NCBI RefSeq assembly: GCF_023656515.1
Contig: NZ_JAMOFV010000006.1
Coordinates: 4,605,735-4,669,734 of the forward strand
Direction: 5' to 3'
DNA length: 64,000 bases
Source: Clostridium swellfunianum
Lineage (GTDB): Bacteria > Bacillota > Clostridia > Clostridiales > Clostridiaceae
The notes under the pieces were generated by a model, which saw only the letters and a program-made list of their open reading frames with translations, did not search any database and was not told the DNA's origin. Positions 45,255 to 54,962 of the stretch are shown one piece after another; within the stretch, counting starts at the first letter, position 1; every line of letters begins with the position of its first letter. A program made the translations under genes and the position numbers.

Positions 45255-45923
45255 TTATTTATATTCATAGTTATAATAATAGTGATTCTTATCTCCTGCA
45301 GGAACCTTGTTTATTACTACACCTAATATTTTTCCTCCAACTTTATCAATTAGCTCTTTTGCTCTTACTATAGCTTTTTTCTCTGCCTGTCCGTAAGCTG
45401 CTACAAACATAACCCCATCTGTAAAGGTTGATAGTATTTGAGCATCTGTCACTGCTAATACTGGAGGCGCATCTAGAAGAATCATATCAAAATATCCGTG
45501 AAGTTCATTAATAAAACTTTTCATTTTTTTACTACCTAAAAGCTCAGCTGGGTTTGGTGGTATTGGTCCGCTTGTTAATACATAAAAATTTGGTATACTT
45601 GTTGCCTTAACAACTTCTTCTAGAGTTTTTTCCTTTGCCAGCAAGGTAGTTATACCTTCCTGATTGGATAGTCCAAGTTTTTTATGGACTGTAGGCTTTC
45701 TAAGGTCACAGTCTACAAGAAGTACTCTTTTACCGCTCTGAGCTATGGTTATTGCTAGGTTTGAAATAACTGTGCTCTTTCCTTCGCCAGGTTGAGTGGA
45801 AGTAACAACTAAAGTTCTTATATCTTCGTCTAAGGAAGAGAATTGTATATTCGTTCTCAAAGTCCTAAAGGCTTCTGCTGCCTGAGACTTTGGATTGCTT
45901 ATCGAAATCATATCATTAATCAT
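45255..45923 (-). CDS. Capsule tyrosine kinase, CpsD/YwqD type
   Basis: A BY-kinase of 222 residues: Walker A STQPGEGKSTVISNLA near residue 42, Walker A' LLVDCDLRKP near residue 70, Walker B MILLDAPPV near residue 148, and a tyrosine cluster at the end (HYYYNYEYK) for autophosphorylation. As in other Gram-positive bacteria the membrane activator is a separate protein, encoded 11 bases upstream. Together with the phosphatase it regulates polysaccharide polymer length. No polymerase or glycosyltransferase genes are next to it. Confidence 0.93.
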   Translation of the reverse strand: MINDMISISNPKSQAAEAFRTLRTNIQFSSLDEDIRTLVVTSTQPGEGKSTVISNLAITIAQSGKRVLLVDCDLRKPTVHKKLGLSNQEGITTLLAKEKTLEEVVKATSIPNFYVLTSGPIPPNPAELLGSKKMKSFINELHGYFDMILLDAPPVLAVTDAQILSTFTDGVMFVAAYGQAEKKAIVRAKELIDKVGGKILGVVINKVPAGDKNHYYYNYEYK

Positions 45924-45934
45924 TCTGCTGCCCC

Positions 45935-46615
45935 CTATTTGTTTGTATCTGTTATCATCGGAATTGATCCTATAACTGGTAAATCCAGTATCTTTTCTAA
46001 TTCATCTGGTGATTTTACTGTGTTATCCAAATATTCTATTAAGAATATTAGTCCGATTGAAACCATTAATCCTAGAAAAAACGCAATTGCCATGTTAAGC
46101 ATTGGCTTTGGGCTGTCTGGAGTTGTAGGAAGCTGCGCAGGGTCAAGTATTTGAACATTGTCTGCTTTCTTTATATCGGTGCTAACTTGCTTTAGAGACT
46201 TTGCAAGTTGATTTGCTATATTCATAGCCTCTTCAGCATTATTTGATTTAACTGTTATTGTTAAAAATTCAGTATCTCCCTTTGGCGCTACAGAAATCAT
46301 TCCTCTAAGTGCATCTGGCTTAATTTTTAAGCCTAATGCATCTATAGCATGTTCTGATACTGTTCTTGATTTGGCAAGTTCACTATAAGTTTTAACTAAT
46401 TTCTGATACATCATAACATCGTTATATGTCATTGAAGGGGTCTTGGTATCTGCTGTATCCATTTTTCCAATTATTACAGATATATCTGATTTATAAGTTG
46501 GCTTAATAATAAAGTAGCTTACAATCCCACTTATCAAAGTTGCTACTAAAGTTATTATAACTAATAAAGACCATCTTTTCTTTAAAATACTCAAGTATTC
46601 TTGTAATTCCATCAT
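45935..46615 (-). CDS. Wzz/CpsC-type chain-length regulator and kinase activator
   Basis: The 226-residue protein has the Wzz layout: a cytoplasmic start (MELQEYLSILKKRW), helix 1 (LLVIITLVATLISGIVSYFI), an extracytoplasmic helical middle (SELAKSRTVSEHAIDALGL, FLTITVKSNNAEEAMNIAN), a proline-rich PTTPDSPKPM and helix 2 (LNMAIAFFLGLMVSIGLIFL), then a short tail (DNTVKSPDELEKILDLPVIG) that should bind the kinase. AGGAGG precedes the start. First gene of the wzz-kinase-phosphatase operon. Confidence 0.92.
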   Translation of the reverse strand: MMELQEYLSILKKRWSLLVIITLVATLISGIVSYFIIKPTYKSDISVIIGKMDTADTKTPSMTYNDVMMYQKLVKTYSELAKSRTVSEHAIDALGLKIKPDALRGMISVAPKGDTEFLTITVKSNNAEEAMNIANQLAKSLKQVSTDIKKADNVQILDPAQLPTTPDSPKPMLNMAIAFFLGLMVSIGLIFLIEYLDNTVKSPDELEKILDLPVIGSIPMITDTNK

Positions 46616-46733
46616 TATTCCTCCTAATACACCTTAAAGCTACACGCCAGTTGCATACATGCGACATTGTATATTATACATTACCACACAATTAATAGAA
46701 AGTATTTTTTTATAGGAAAAAGTGCCTAAAGAT

Positions 46734-46772
46734 AGTTTAACCCCTATACATTACATATATAGGGGTTAAACT
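46734..46772 (-). terminator. Hairpin after pyk
   Basis: Perfect 15-base arms AGTTTAACCCCTATA and TATAGGGGTTAAACT around a nine-base loop, 19 bases past the pyk stop. The tail has only short T runs, so termination is likely but not certain. Confidence 0.75.
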
Positions 46773-46790
46773 AATAACTTTTATGGATGT

Positions 46791-48548
46791 TTATACTAAA
46801 TTAACTTTTCCGCCGTATATAATCCCTCTTCTAACATCTAAAGTTATGAAGGAACCAGTTTTTAATACGTCTGTTACATTAGCTGCGTCATATATTAAAG
46901 GAATTTCTTTTAGCATGCATTGGATAGTTATTTCTGAGTCTACTGAAGGCTGCTCTGTTATTATGCCAGAAACCTTGTCTAATAGATTAAGGCAGCTCTT
47001 GTCTAGCTCTTTAACTACTAGTATATCGCCCTCTTGAATGTTTTCATGAGCTTCCTTCATGTCCTTTACTAAATTTGCAGAACCAAAGCCATGAACTGAG
47101 CCTGAAGGCTTTCCTTGAGCTAGTATATCTCCAACCACGTGAACCTTCATCATGTTTGTAGTTCCAACATAGTTAGCTGGTATTCCTGCTGCTATTACTA
47201 CTAGGTCACCGTTTCTAACATAGCCTGTAGCACGTGCTATATCAACTGACTTTTCAATAAGCTCATCTGTTGATTCCATTCTTTTTGCAACTATAGGGAA
47301 CACACCCCAGTTTAAAGCTAATTTTCTTGCTACACTATCATATGGAGTTACAGCTATTACCGGACACTCTGGTCTGTAGTTTGAAACTATTCTTGCTGTA
47401 TGTCCGCTTTGTGTTGCAGTTATTATTGCTGCAGCATTAAGATCCATTGCAGTGTTGCAGGTTGCAAGGCTTATTGCGTTTGGCACGTTTGGTACATGAT
47501 TTCTTCTTCTTTTCTTTAGCTTTTCTTCATAGTTAAGAGCCATTTCTGCTCTTTCAGCTATTTTAGACATGGTTACAACTGTTTCTACTGGATACTTTCC
47601 ATTAGCAGTTTCTCCACTAAGCATTATTGCATCTGTACCATCGAATATAGCATTTGCAACGTCAGAAGCTTCTGCTCTTGTTGGTCTTGGGTTTTTAATC
47701 ATGGAATCCAGCATTTGAGTTGCAGTTATAACTGGCTTTCCTTGTGCATTACACTTTTCTATTATCATCTTTTGAACTACAGGAACATCTTCTGTTGGTA
47801 TTTCAACTCCAAGGTCTCCTCTAGCTACCATTATTCCATCGGAGAACTTTATTATTTCATCTATATTATGAACTCCTTCGTGGTTTTCGATTTTGGAGAA
47901 TATAAGTATATCTCCTCCGCCGTGCTCTTGAAGGAATTTTCTAATGTGCAGTACGTCTGCAGCTTTTCTTATAAAGGAAGCTGCTACTATATCGACACCC
48001 TGTTCAATACCAAATTTTAAATCATCTATGTCTTTTTCTGTTACTGCTGGAAGAGTTGTTACTACTCCTGGAACATTAACATTTTTGTTGTTTCCAAGTG
48101 CACCGCTGTTTTTTACTGTACAGCTTATTTTTGTGCCTTCAATTGAATTAACCTGCAGACCAACAAGCCCGTCAGCTATTAAAATTGAGTCTCCTATTTT
48201 TACATCCTTATAAAGGTCCTTGTAGGAAACTGAGCACTTTGTATTGTCTCCAAGCACTTCTTCACCACAGTAAACTGTGAAAGGTGCTCCTTCTTTAAGC
48301 TCTACAGCACCGCCTTCAAACTTTCCGGTTCTTATTTCTGGACCCTTAGTGTCTAGGATTATTGCTATGGACTTGTTGTATTTAGCTCTAAGCTCTTTTA
48401 CAAGATCCATTCTTTTTCCATGTTCAGCATGATCTCCATGGGAGAAATTATGTCTTGAAGCATTCATTCCAGCTTCTATAAGCCTTGAAAGTATTTCTTC
48501 ATTCTGGCTTGCAGGACCAACAGTGCATATTATTTTCGTTTTTCTCAT
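46791..48548 (-). CDS. pyk: Pyruvate kinase with C-terminal PEP-utilizer-like domain
   Basis: Converts PEP and ADP to pyruvate and ATP, the last step of glycolysis. The 585-residue length includes the standard 470-residue enzyme (RKTKIICTVGPAS at the start, MVARGDLGVEIP near residue 240, ITATQMLDSMI near residue 285, MLSGETANGKYP near residue 315) and an extra C-terminal domain of about 110 residues like the PEP-utilizer mobile domain (EGDILVVKELDKS, GIITEQPSVDSE). This extension is known from Bacillus and clostridia and lacks the phospho-histidine. It lies 48 bases after pfkA. Confidence 0.96.
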   Translation of the reverse strand: MRKTKIICTVGPASQNEEILSRLIEAGMNASRHNFSHGDHAEHGKRMDLVKELRAKYNKSIAIILDTKGPEIRTGKFEGGAVELKEGAPFTVYCGEEVLGDNTKCSVSYKDLYKDVKIGDSILIADGLVGLQVNSIEGTKISCTVKNSGALGNNKNVNVPGVVTTLPAVTEKDIDDLKFGIEQGVDIVAASFIRKAADVLHIRKFLQEHGGGDILIFSKIENHEGVHNIDEIIKFSDGIMVARGDLGVEIPTEDVPVVQKMIIEKCNAQGKPVITATQMLDSMIKNPRPTRAEASDVANAIFDGTDAIMLSGETANGKYPVETVVTMSKIAERAEMALNYEEKLKKRRRNHVPNVPNAISLATCNTAMDLNAAAIITATQSGHTARIVSNYRPECPVIAVTPYDSVARKLALNWGVFPIVAKRMESTDELIEKSVDIARATGYVRNGDLVVIAAGIPANYVGTTNMMKVHVVGDILAQGKPSGSVHGFGSANLVKDMKEAHENIQEGDILVVKELDKSCLNLLDKVSGIITEQPSVDSEITIQCMLKEIPLIYDAANVTDVLKTGSFITLDVRRGIIYGGKVNLV

Positions 48549-48596
48549 AAATTTCCCTCCGATATATCTTGTACTGCATGTAAAGATAATTATATT

Positions 48597-49556
48597 TTAA
48601 TATGATAAGGACTTAGCTATTTCGTAGGTTTTTTCGTCAAACTTTCTTGGCATAGCTAGGGCTTCTGTAGTGTCCAAATCTATAATGTTCATACCATTGC
48701 AGCCTATAACTCTAGCTGTTTTTCCTTCAACTAAAAGTTCTACTGCTCTTGCTCCCATTTTTGAAGCTAAAATTCTATCAAAGGCTGATGGACTTCCACC
48801 TCTTTGGATGTGTCCAAGTATTGTAGCTCTTGTTTCAATTCCTGTTATTTCTTCTATTTTCTCTGCAAGGTCATTAGCTCCACCAACACCTTCTGCTACT
48901 AGTATAAGGTTGTGAAGTTTTCCTTTTTGCTTTCCATCTAATATTACTCTGCATATATCATCTAAATTGTATCCCTTCTCAGGTACAATTATGCTTTCAG
49001 CTCCACCTGCAAGACCTGCATACAATGCTATGTCACCGCAGTTTCTTCCCATAACCTCAACTATGCTTATTCTTTCGTGTGAAGTTGAAGTATCTCTTAG
49101 TTTGTTTATTGCATCTAATACAGTATTTAAAGCTGTATCAAAACCTAATGTAAATTCAGTGTATGGAAGATCGTTGTCTATAGTTCCTGGAATTCCTATT
49201 GTTTTAACTCCAAGGTCAGATAATAGTCTAGCTCCTGTAAAGGAACCATCTCCCCCTATAACAACTAGTCCATCTATTCCATAAACCTTAAGTATTTGCG
49301 CTGCTTTTTTTCTTACTTCTTCTTTTTTAAATTCTGTGCATCTAGCTGTCTTTAGTATTGTTCCACCTCTTTGAATGATATCTGATACACTGTTTCTGTT
49401 CATTTCAAAGATTTCTCCATTTAAAAGACCACTGTAGCCTCTTTGGATACCCATTACTTTTAAACCTTTATCAAGACCTGCTCTAACAACTGCTCTAATA
49501 GCAGCATTCATTCCTGGCGCGTCTCCTCCACTAGTTAGTATTGCGATAGTTTTCAT
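48597..49556 (-). CDS. pfkA: ATP-dependent 6-phosphofructokinase
   Basis: A 319-residue glycolytic enzyme making fructose-1,6-bisphosphate. Motifs: [19 protein letters not shown] at the start, [11 protein letters not shown] near residue 100, [22 protein letters not shown] (key part [12 protein letters not shown]) near residue 125 and [12 protein letters not shown] near residue 165. GGAGAT precedes the ATG. It forms the conserved dnaE-pfkA-pyk neighbourhood of clostridia and is likely co-transcribed with pyk. Confidence 0.97.
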   Translation of the reverse strand: MKTIAILTSGGDAPGMNAAIRAVVRAGLDKGLKVMGIQRGYSGLLNGEIFEMNRNSVSDIIQRGGTILKTARCTEFKKEEVRKKAAQILKVYGIDGLVVIGGDGSFTGARLLSDLGVKTIGIPGTIDNDLPYTEFTLGFDTALNTVLDAINKLRDTSTSHERISIVEVMGRNCGDIALYAGLAGGAESIIVPEKGYNLDDICRVILDGKQKGKLHNLILVAEGVGGANDLAEKIEEITGIETRATILGHIQRGGSPSAFDRILASKMGARAVELLVEGKTARVIGCNGMNIIDLDTTEALAMPRKFDEKTYEIAKSLSY

Positions 49557-49740
49557 GATTATCTCCTTTCATTAGAAGCATTATGTTATTGCATTGTTAT
49601 ACCAAATTTGTCCACTAGGGACAGTTCTTGTCCCGCGAATCTTAAAAAAATCTTAAAATTTACCCAGACTAATTTTATCGTAATTTGGGGAAATAAGCAA
49701 CTGTAATTCAGTTAATAATGAATATTTGGTGATTATAACA

Positions 49741-49775
49741 AAGAAGCTGGCTAACTGGTTATAGGGTTAGCCAGC
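49741..49775 (-). terminator. dnaE terminator
   Basis: Perfect ten-base arms GCTGGCTAAC and GTTAGCCAGC with a ten-base loop, then TTCTTTGTT on the minus strand, about 30 bases past the stop. Confidence 0.75.
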
Positions 49776-49806
49776 CCTATGGTTAAATTGTTATACGGTT
49801 ATATTT

Positions 49807-52800
49807 CTATTGTACCTTAACATTACTTTCACCAAATTGCTGCTTTAAGTAATCTATCAATTCATCGTTTGGTTTTACGCTAAATTCTCTGTCCAATTGG
49901 AATTTTAATCTTTCTTTTTTAGTGCATATAAAAACTGCCTGATTTCCTTTGTGCTCCAGCAATTTGTTTTTAATTTTTTCAAAGGCTTCTTTCCTTAGTG
50001 TCTCATTATCTATTAGGATATATACTTTTTCATTGCTTGCCTTTTCTAAGGGCACCAAGGTTTCACAAAGAATTTTAGGCTGCTCTTCTTCCCTTATGCT
50101 CACTCTTCCAGTAATTTTTATTACTGCATCCTCTTCAAGAAGCTCCCTGCATTTTTCTAAAACCTTTGGGAAAATTATTACTTCTATTCCGCCATACATA
50201 TCCTCAAGCCTTATAAAAGCCATCATATCATTGTTTTTGGTGAATTTTTTAGTTACCTCTGCAATCATTCCGCCAATTATAACCCTGTCGCCGTCTCTAA
50301 TTCTGGAGGGCTGCTGAGTTGCTCCTTCCTCTAAGGCTTCGTTAGTTATAATTTCTGTAATTCTGGTGTTTGTTGCAAGCTTTAAGGTTTCCTCAAATTC
50401 CTCCAGCGGATGACCAGACAGATAAATGCCTGTCATTTCTTTTTCCATAGCTAAAAGATATTTCTTTTCAAATTCTTTTAAATTTGGAAATTGAACCTCT
50501 ACATTCCCCAGCGCTGCATCCTGAAAGTCTGCAAACAGGCTCATCTGACCCTGAATATTTTTCTTGCGTTCATTATGCATGCCGTCTAATAGCTTTTCGT
50601 ATACCGCCATCATCTGTGAGCGGTTAACCTTGAAGCTGTCAAAGGCTCCTGCTTTTATTAAGCTTTCAATAGCTCTTTTATTTATAAGTGACACATCTAT
50701 TTTATTATAAAAATCAGTAAGGCTTGTGAAATTGCCTTTTTCTTCTCTGGACTTCACTATGCTCTCAATAACATTCATGCCTACGTTTTTAATAGCTGCC
50801 ATTCCAAAGCGTATCTTATTTTCCTTTACCGTAAACTTAGCATAGCTTTCATTTATATCAGGCACAAGCACCTCTATGCCAAGCTCATTTGCAAAGCGAA
50901 TGTAATACGCTACCTTTTCGTTTATACCCATTACACTATTCAGCATTGCTGCAATGAATTCTGTTGGGTAGTAACGCATAAGGTATGCGGTTTGGAAGCC
51001 TATAACTGCGTAGGCCGCTGCATGCGATTTGTTAAAGGCATAACTTGCAAAGTCCATCATTTGATCAAATATTTTATTTGCTGCTTCTTCACTTATTCCG
51101 TTTCTGATGCAGCCTGGTACTTCTATATTTCCGTTTTTGTCTACAATTCCATGAATGAAGTTATATCTTTCTTCCTCCATGACCTTGTGCTTTTTCTTAG
51201 ACATGGCACGTCGTACTAGGTCCGCACGTCCCATGGAATAGCCTGCGAGCTCTTGCACTATAAGCATAACCTGTTCCTGATATACCATTACCCCGTATGT
51301 CACATCAAGTATTGATTCAAGCTCAGGGGTCTCATAGTGCGTACTTTCAGTATTCCTCTTTCCTTCTACATACCTGGGTATCTCAGCCATAGGACCTGGT
51401 CGATACAAGCTTATACCAGCTATGATATCTTCAAAGCCATCTGGTTTAAGGTCTTTCATGAAGGAAGTCATACCTGGCGATTCTAGTTGGAATACTCCAA
51501 CGGTTTTGCCTTCGCCAATCATCTTGTAGACTTCTTTATCATCAAAATCTAATTTATCTAAATCAATGTCTATTCCTCTGCCTTCCTTAATCATTTCTAC
51601 AGCATCTCGCATTACTGTAAGTGTACGAAGACCTAAGAAGTCCATCTTTAAAAGTCCAAGCTCCTCAAGGGTTCCCATAGGGAACTGAGCCACTATATTG
51701 CCTTCATTTCTTTGCATTGGAACATAATTAACCAATGGCTGAGAAGCTATAACTACCCCTGCAGCATGAGTTCCTGAGTGTCTTGGAAGACCTTCAAGGG
51801 ATTTGGCAACGTCTATAAGCTCCATGACTCTCATATCATTTTCATAAGCATTTTTCAGCTCAGGATTAATGTCCAAGGCTTTGTTAATTGTTATTCCCAG
51901 CATGGTAGGTATCATCTTTGCTATTCTATCTACCTCGCTGTAGGAATAGTTCATGGCTCTACCTACGTCTCTTATACAAGCCCTTGCTGCCATGGTTCCA
52001 AAGGTTATGATTTGGGATACGTTGTTTACCCCGTATTTTTCTACTACATAATCTATTACTTCTTGACGACGTTCGTAGCAGAAGTCAGAATCAATATCTG
52101 GCATGGATACACGATCCGGATTTAAAAATCTTTCGAACAGCAAATTATACTTAAGTGGGTCTATTTTAGTAATTCCTAAGGTGTAGGCAACCAAAGACCC
52201 CGCAGCACTATTGTGTACAGCTATAGAATTTGCTACATACGACCTATCTGGTGGAACTGATAAATCATATACTTTTCCTTCATATTTTTGCTTGCTTACT
52301 TTTGTAATCTTAATATAAATATAGTTATCATCAACATAGGAGCTATCATTTCGATAAAATTTCTGCTCTCTAATTGGGATTGTAAAATATTTAAAATCCT
52401 CATTCCATCTAAGCAGCTGACCACCAGATACACAAGCAGAGTACTCTTCGCTCCAGTTTTCCTGCTGTTTTTTTCTTATTTTAATAGAAGTCCAGTATCC
52501 TAACCTTGCTAGTATAAGTCTTAACTGAGTGGTCAATTTATACGAAGTAGTAGTATACTTAATCCTAAAGCTATTTGATCCACTGCTTATATCCGAGTAG
52601 CTTCCGTCTCCCCTAAACATATATGCTATCAGTATTTTCAGAAGGTCATTGTTTCCACCCTCTATAATCTGATTTGGTATATGTTTATAGTTAGCACCTT
52701 CTCCACAAATACACCTCATAAACTGAGCTATAGGCTTTGAGTTGAATTCTATACTTGTTGCATATCTCGTTTTATTATCATGTATATAGCATTCTACCCC

Positions 52801-54594
52801 GAATATTTGCTTTGCTAATGCAGCTACTTCTTCAATATATTCTGTCTCTTCTCTATTAAAGCCGAAGCCAAGCTTATAAGTTCTTTGTTCTTCATTAATA
52901 TGAGTCCAACCTTCAGCTATAAAATAACCAAGAAATCTAGCAAAGCTTTCATCAAAGCTTATATGTCTGTTTACTTTTTTGCTTTCAAGCTTATTGCTTC
53001 CTATTTCATACCATATAAAATTTTCATCATACTTCAGGTGCTCGTCTAAAGTGCAATACTCTAAAATATCATAAACAATTTCTCTTGGCTCTATGTGGTT
53101 TCTTGGATACACTACAAAATCGTTCTTATTAAGCTTTTGAGCCTCATTCCACTCTAGTTTATAATCTATAAATGGAGGCTGCTTACATCTTTTTCTTGCA
53201 TAATCACCGCAGGTTAGCTTGCAAACTGTCGGAAGCTTTGTTATATCAGACCATTCTTTTTTACACCTAGAGGTTATGACTGACAAAACCTTATGATCAT
53301 TAGTTAAATATAATTTTTCATTAACTGCTTCGATGCATGTAATCTCTTCGTCACAATCATAATGAAGTTGTTCTTCAACCTCATGTACTCTTCCCTGCGC
53401 CGTTACAATTTTGTCTCCTTTTTTAATCTGCTCTATTTCACAAGTACTTCCATCGGCCATTAAAATTTTAGTTCCAGGTAAAAAGCAACCTCTTCCAGCC
53501 CCTGTCGCTATCTTATTTTCATTTGCAAACCTTATAAAATCCCAAACTATAAGGAAGTAATCCACATAGCCCATGTTTTTTATTACTCCAAGCTCATATT
53601 CTAGCCTGTCTGTAAGCTCCTGAGTCATGTCCTTATAGCGTTCTCTTAAGCCTTTATAGCAGGTTTCCTTTAGATAATCGTAAGGGTCTACCCCCTCAGG
53701 CAGAGGAAACTTAGGCAGCTTTGACACGTGAAACTCGTAATCAAAATTGCACTGTTCTGCTATTTTCACTGTGTTATTCAAGGCTTGCGGCACATAGGAA
53801 AATACCTTATACATTTCTTCAGGAGACTTAAGATAGAACTGGTCTGAAGGATATCTCATTCTATTCTCCTCATCTACAGTCTTTCCTGTTTGAACGCAGA
53901 GAAGAATGTCGTGAGCCTTCCAGTCCTCCTGATTTATGTAGTGAACGTCATTAGTGCAGATTAAAGGTATATCAAGCTCTTCTGAAAGCTTTATGAGCTC
54001 TTCGTTTACCCTAAGCTGCTCGTCGATACCGTGATACTGAAGCTCAAGATAAAAGCCTTCTTTGAAAATATCCTTGTAAATAAGGGCTACTTCTATGGCT
54101 TTTTGTCTGTTTCCACTGGACAAGTAGGATTGAACCTCACCACCAAGACAGGCACTTGTAGCTATCAAACCTTCACTGTGCTTTCTTAAAAATTCATGGT
54201 CCACTCTTGGCTTGTAATAAAAGCCTTCAATGGAGGCCATTGATACTATCTTCATTAAATTTTTATAGCCAGTGTCGTTTTTAACCAGCAAAACCAGGTG
54301 GTGGGTTTCATTTTCTTTGTTATTTGTTTTATCATACATGGATTTTGCCGCAACATATATTTCACACCCTATGATTGGCTTAATTCCCTGATCCTTTGCT
54401 GCTTTATAAAAATCTACGCAGCCGTACATTACCCCGTGGTCTGTTATGGCAATGCTCTTCATTCCAAGCTCTTTTGCCCGGGCAATTAAATTAGGAATCT
54501 TGCCAGAACCGTCTAAAAGACTGTACTCTGTGTGCACATGCAGATGAACAAAATCCCCATTAAAGCTGTTCTCCAATATTTCACTTCCTTTCAT
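49807..54594 (-). CDS. dnaE: DNA polymerase III alpha subunit (DnaE) containing an intein
   Basis: The 1595-residue precursor is a DnaE replicative polymerase interrupted by an intein at residues 370-795. The mature protein would have 1169 residues, normal for DnaE. The N-terminal PHP domain shows HLHVHTEYSLLDG near residue 17 and ITDHGVMYG; the palm has ATGAGRG just before the intein and SAAGSLVAYTLGI after it, then the catalytic aspartates in PDIDSDFCYERR; the fingers and helix-hairpin-helix region contain FNKSHAAAYA and INKRAIESLIKAGAFD; an OB fold (GDRVIIGGMIAEV) follows. GGAAGT is a fair ribosome site. Splicing is needed for activity since the motif that binds nucleotide phosphates is split. 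Confidence 0.97.
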   Translation of the reverse strand: MKGSEILENSFNGDFVHLHVHTEYSLLDGSGKIPNLIARAKELGMKSIAITDHGVMYGCVDFYKAAKDQGIKPIIGCEIYVAAKSMYDKTNNKENETHHLVLLVKNDTGYKNLMKIVSMASIEGFYYKPRVDHEFLRKHSEGLIATSACLGGEVQSYLSSGNRQKAIEVALIYKDIFKEGFYLELQYHGIDEQLRVNEELIKLSEELDIPLICTNDVHYINQEDWKAHDILLCVQTGKTVDEENRMRYPSDQFYLKSPEEMYKVFSYVPQALNNTVKIAEQCNFDYEFHVSKLPKFPLPEGVDPYDYLKETCYKGLRERYKDMTQELTDRLEYELGVIKNMGYVDYFLIVWDFIRFANENKIATGAGRGCFLPGTKILMADGSTCEIEQIKKGDKIVTAQGRVHEVEEQLHYDCDEEITCIEAVNEKLYLTNDHKVLSVITSRCKKEWSDITKLPTVCKLTCGDYARKRCKQPPFIDYKLEWNEAQKLNKNDFVVYPRNHIEPREIVYDILEYCTLDEHLKYDENFIWYEIGSNKLESKKVNRHISFDESFARFLGYFIAEGWTHINEEQRTYKLGFGFNREETEYIEEVAALAKQIFGVECYIHDNKTRYATSIEFNSKPIAQFMRCICGEGANYKHIPNQIIEGGNNDLLKILIAYMFRGDGSYSDISSGSNSFRIKYTTTSYKLTTQLRLILARLGYWTSIKIRKKQQENWSEEYSACVSGGQLLRWNEDFKYFTIPIREQKFYRNDSSYVDDNYIYIKITKVSKQKYEGKVYDLSVPPDRSYVANSIAVHNSAAGSLVAYTLGITKIDPLKYNLLFERFLNPDRVSMPDIDSDFCYERRQEVIDYVVEKYGVNNVSQIITFGTMAARACIRDVGRAMNYSYSEVDRIAKMIPTMLGITINKALDINPELKNAYENDMRVMELIDVAKSLEGLPRHSGTHAAGVVIASQPLVNYVPMQRNEGNIVAQFPMGTLEELGLLKMDFLGLRTLTVMRDAVEMIKEGRGIDIDLDKLDFDDKEVYKMIGEGKTVGVFQLESPGMTSFMKDLKPDGFEDIIAGISLYRPGPMAEIPRYVEGKRNTESTHYETPELESILDVTYGVMVYQEQVMLIVQELAGYSMGRADLVRRAMSKKKHKVMEEERYNFIHGIVDKNGNIEVPGCIRNGISEEAANKIFDQMMDFASYAFNKSHAAAYAVIGFQTAYLMRYYPTEFIAAMLNSVMGINEKVAYYIRFANELGIEVLVPDINESYAKFTVKENKIRFGMAAIKNVGMNVIESIVKSREEKGNFTSLTDFYNKIDVSLINKRAIESLIKAGAFDSFKVNRSQMMAVYEKLLDGMHNERKKNIQGQMSLFADFQDAALGNVEVQFPNLKEFEKKYLLAMEKEMTGIYLSGHPLEEFEETLKLATNTRITEIITNEALEEGATQQPSRIRDGDRVIIGGMIAEVTKKFTKNNDMMAFIRLEDMYGGIEVIIFPKVLEKCRELLEEDAVIKITGRVSIREEEQPKILCETLVPLEKASNEKVYILIDNETLRKEAFEKIKNKLLEHKGNQAVFICTKKERLKFQLDREFSVKPNDELIDYLKQQFGESNVKVQ
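52210..53487 (-). mobile_element. DnaE intein with LAGLIDADG homing endonuclease
   Basis: In-frame 426-residue insert. Splicing motifs: Cys1 in CFLPGTKIL (block A), LYLTNDHKVL (block B, with the TxxH form), YEGKVYDLSV (block F) and the end SIAVHN followed by extein Ser+1 (block G). Between them are two endonuclease motifs, FARFLGYFIAEGW near intein residue 190 and ILIAYMFRGDGSYS near residue 295, each with an acidic residue for metal binding. All key residues are present, so splicing and homing both look possible. It is inserted between GRG and SAAGS of DnaE. Confidence 0.95.
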
Positions 54595-54673
54595 AATGCC
54601 GCAAAAGCGACAAATATAGGATTACTTTAATTTTATAGTTTTAGCTTGATTAATTCAATATTAATTGAATGGA

Positions 54674-54707
54674 AGCAAAAAAAGATACTGCTTTGAGGCA
54701 GTATCTT
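54674..54707 (-). terminator. Terminator of the double-cubane operon
   Basis: AAGATACTGC (54682-54691) and GCAGTATCTT (54698-54707) arms, six-base loop, then TTTTTTTG on the minus strand. The first minus-strand arm overlaps the DUF3343 stop codon. Confidence 0.9.
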
Positions 54708-54957
54708 AATAAAATTTCTTATAAACTTTTTCTAAGCTTTTAAAGCCAATGATTGAAATTGAGTTATCACTCACAAGACTTTTTATAGCCTCTTCATCTT
54801 CCTTCTTATACTCCATGCAAATGCCGCAGGACACTGAAAGCTCTCTTGGCGTTGGAACTATTGTATATTTTATCTTTTCTTTCTTTAAAAGAGCTTCAAG
54901 TGTCAGACCTGTTGTGTAGTTAGGAAAAAGAATATAGTTTTTAATTGCATTTTCCAT
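54706..54957 (-). CDS. DUF3343 putative Se/S carrier-like protein
   Basis: An 83-residue protein with the DUF3343 pattern: a strand-helix start (YILFPNYTTGLTLEALLKKEKI), VPTPRELSVSCGICMEYK with the conserved CGIC cysteines near residue 44, and a short end. DUF3343 proteins are proposed sulphur or selenium carriers, mostly in anaerobes. It follows the double-cubane protein gene by 5 bases and is the last gene of the unit. A role in supplying or protecting sulphur for the cluster is inference. Confidence 0.85.
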   Translation of the reverse strand: MENAIKNYILFPNYTTGLTLEALLKKEKIKYTIVPTPRELSVSCGICMEYKKEDEEAIKSLVSDNSISIIGFKSLEKVYKKFY

Positions 54958-54962
54958 AGCTT

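Noticed and set aside
52210-53487. Split intein or separate gene inside dnaE
   Set aside because: The reading frame is continuous through both junctions and no stop or start separates the halves.
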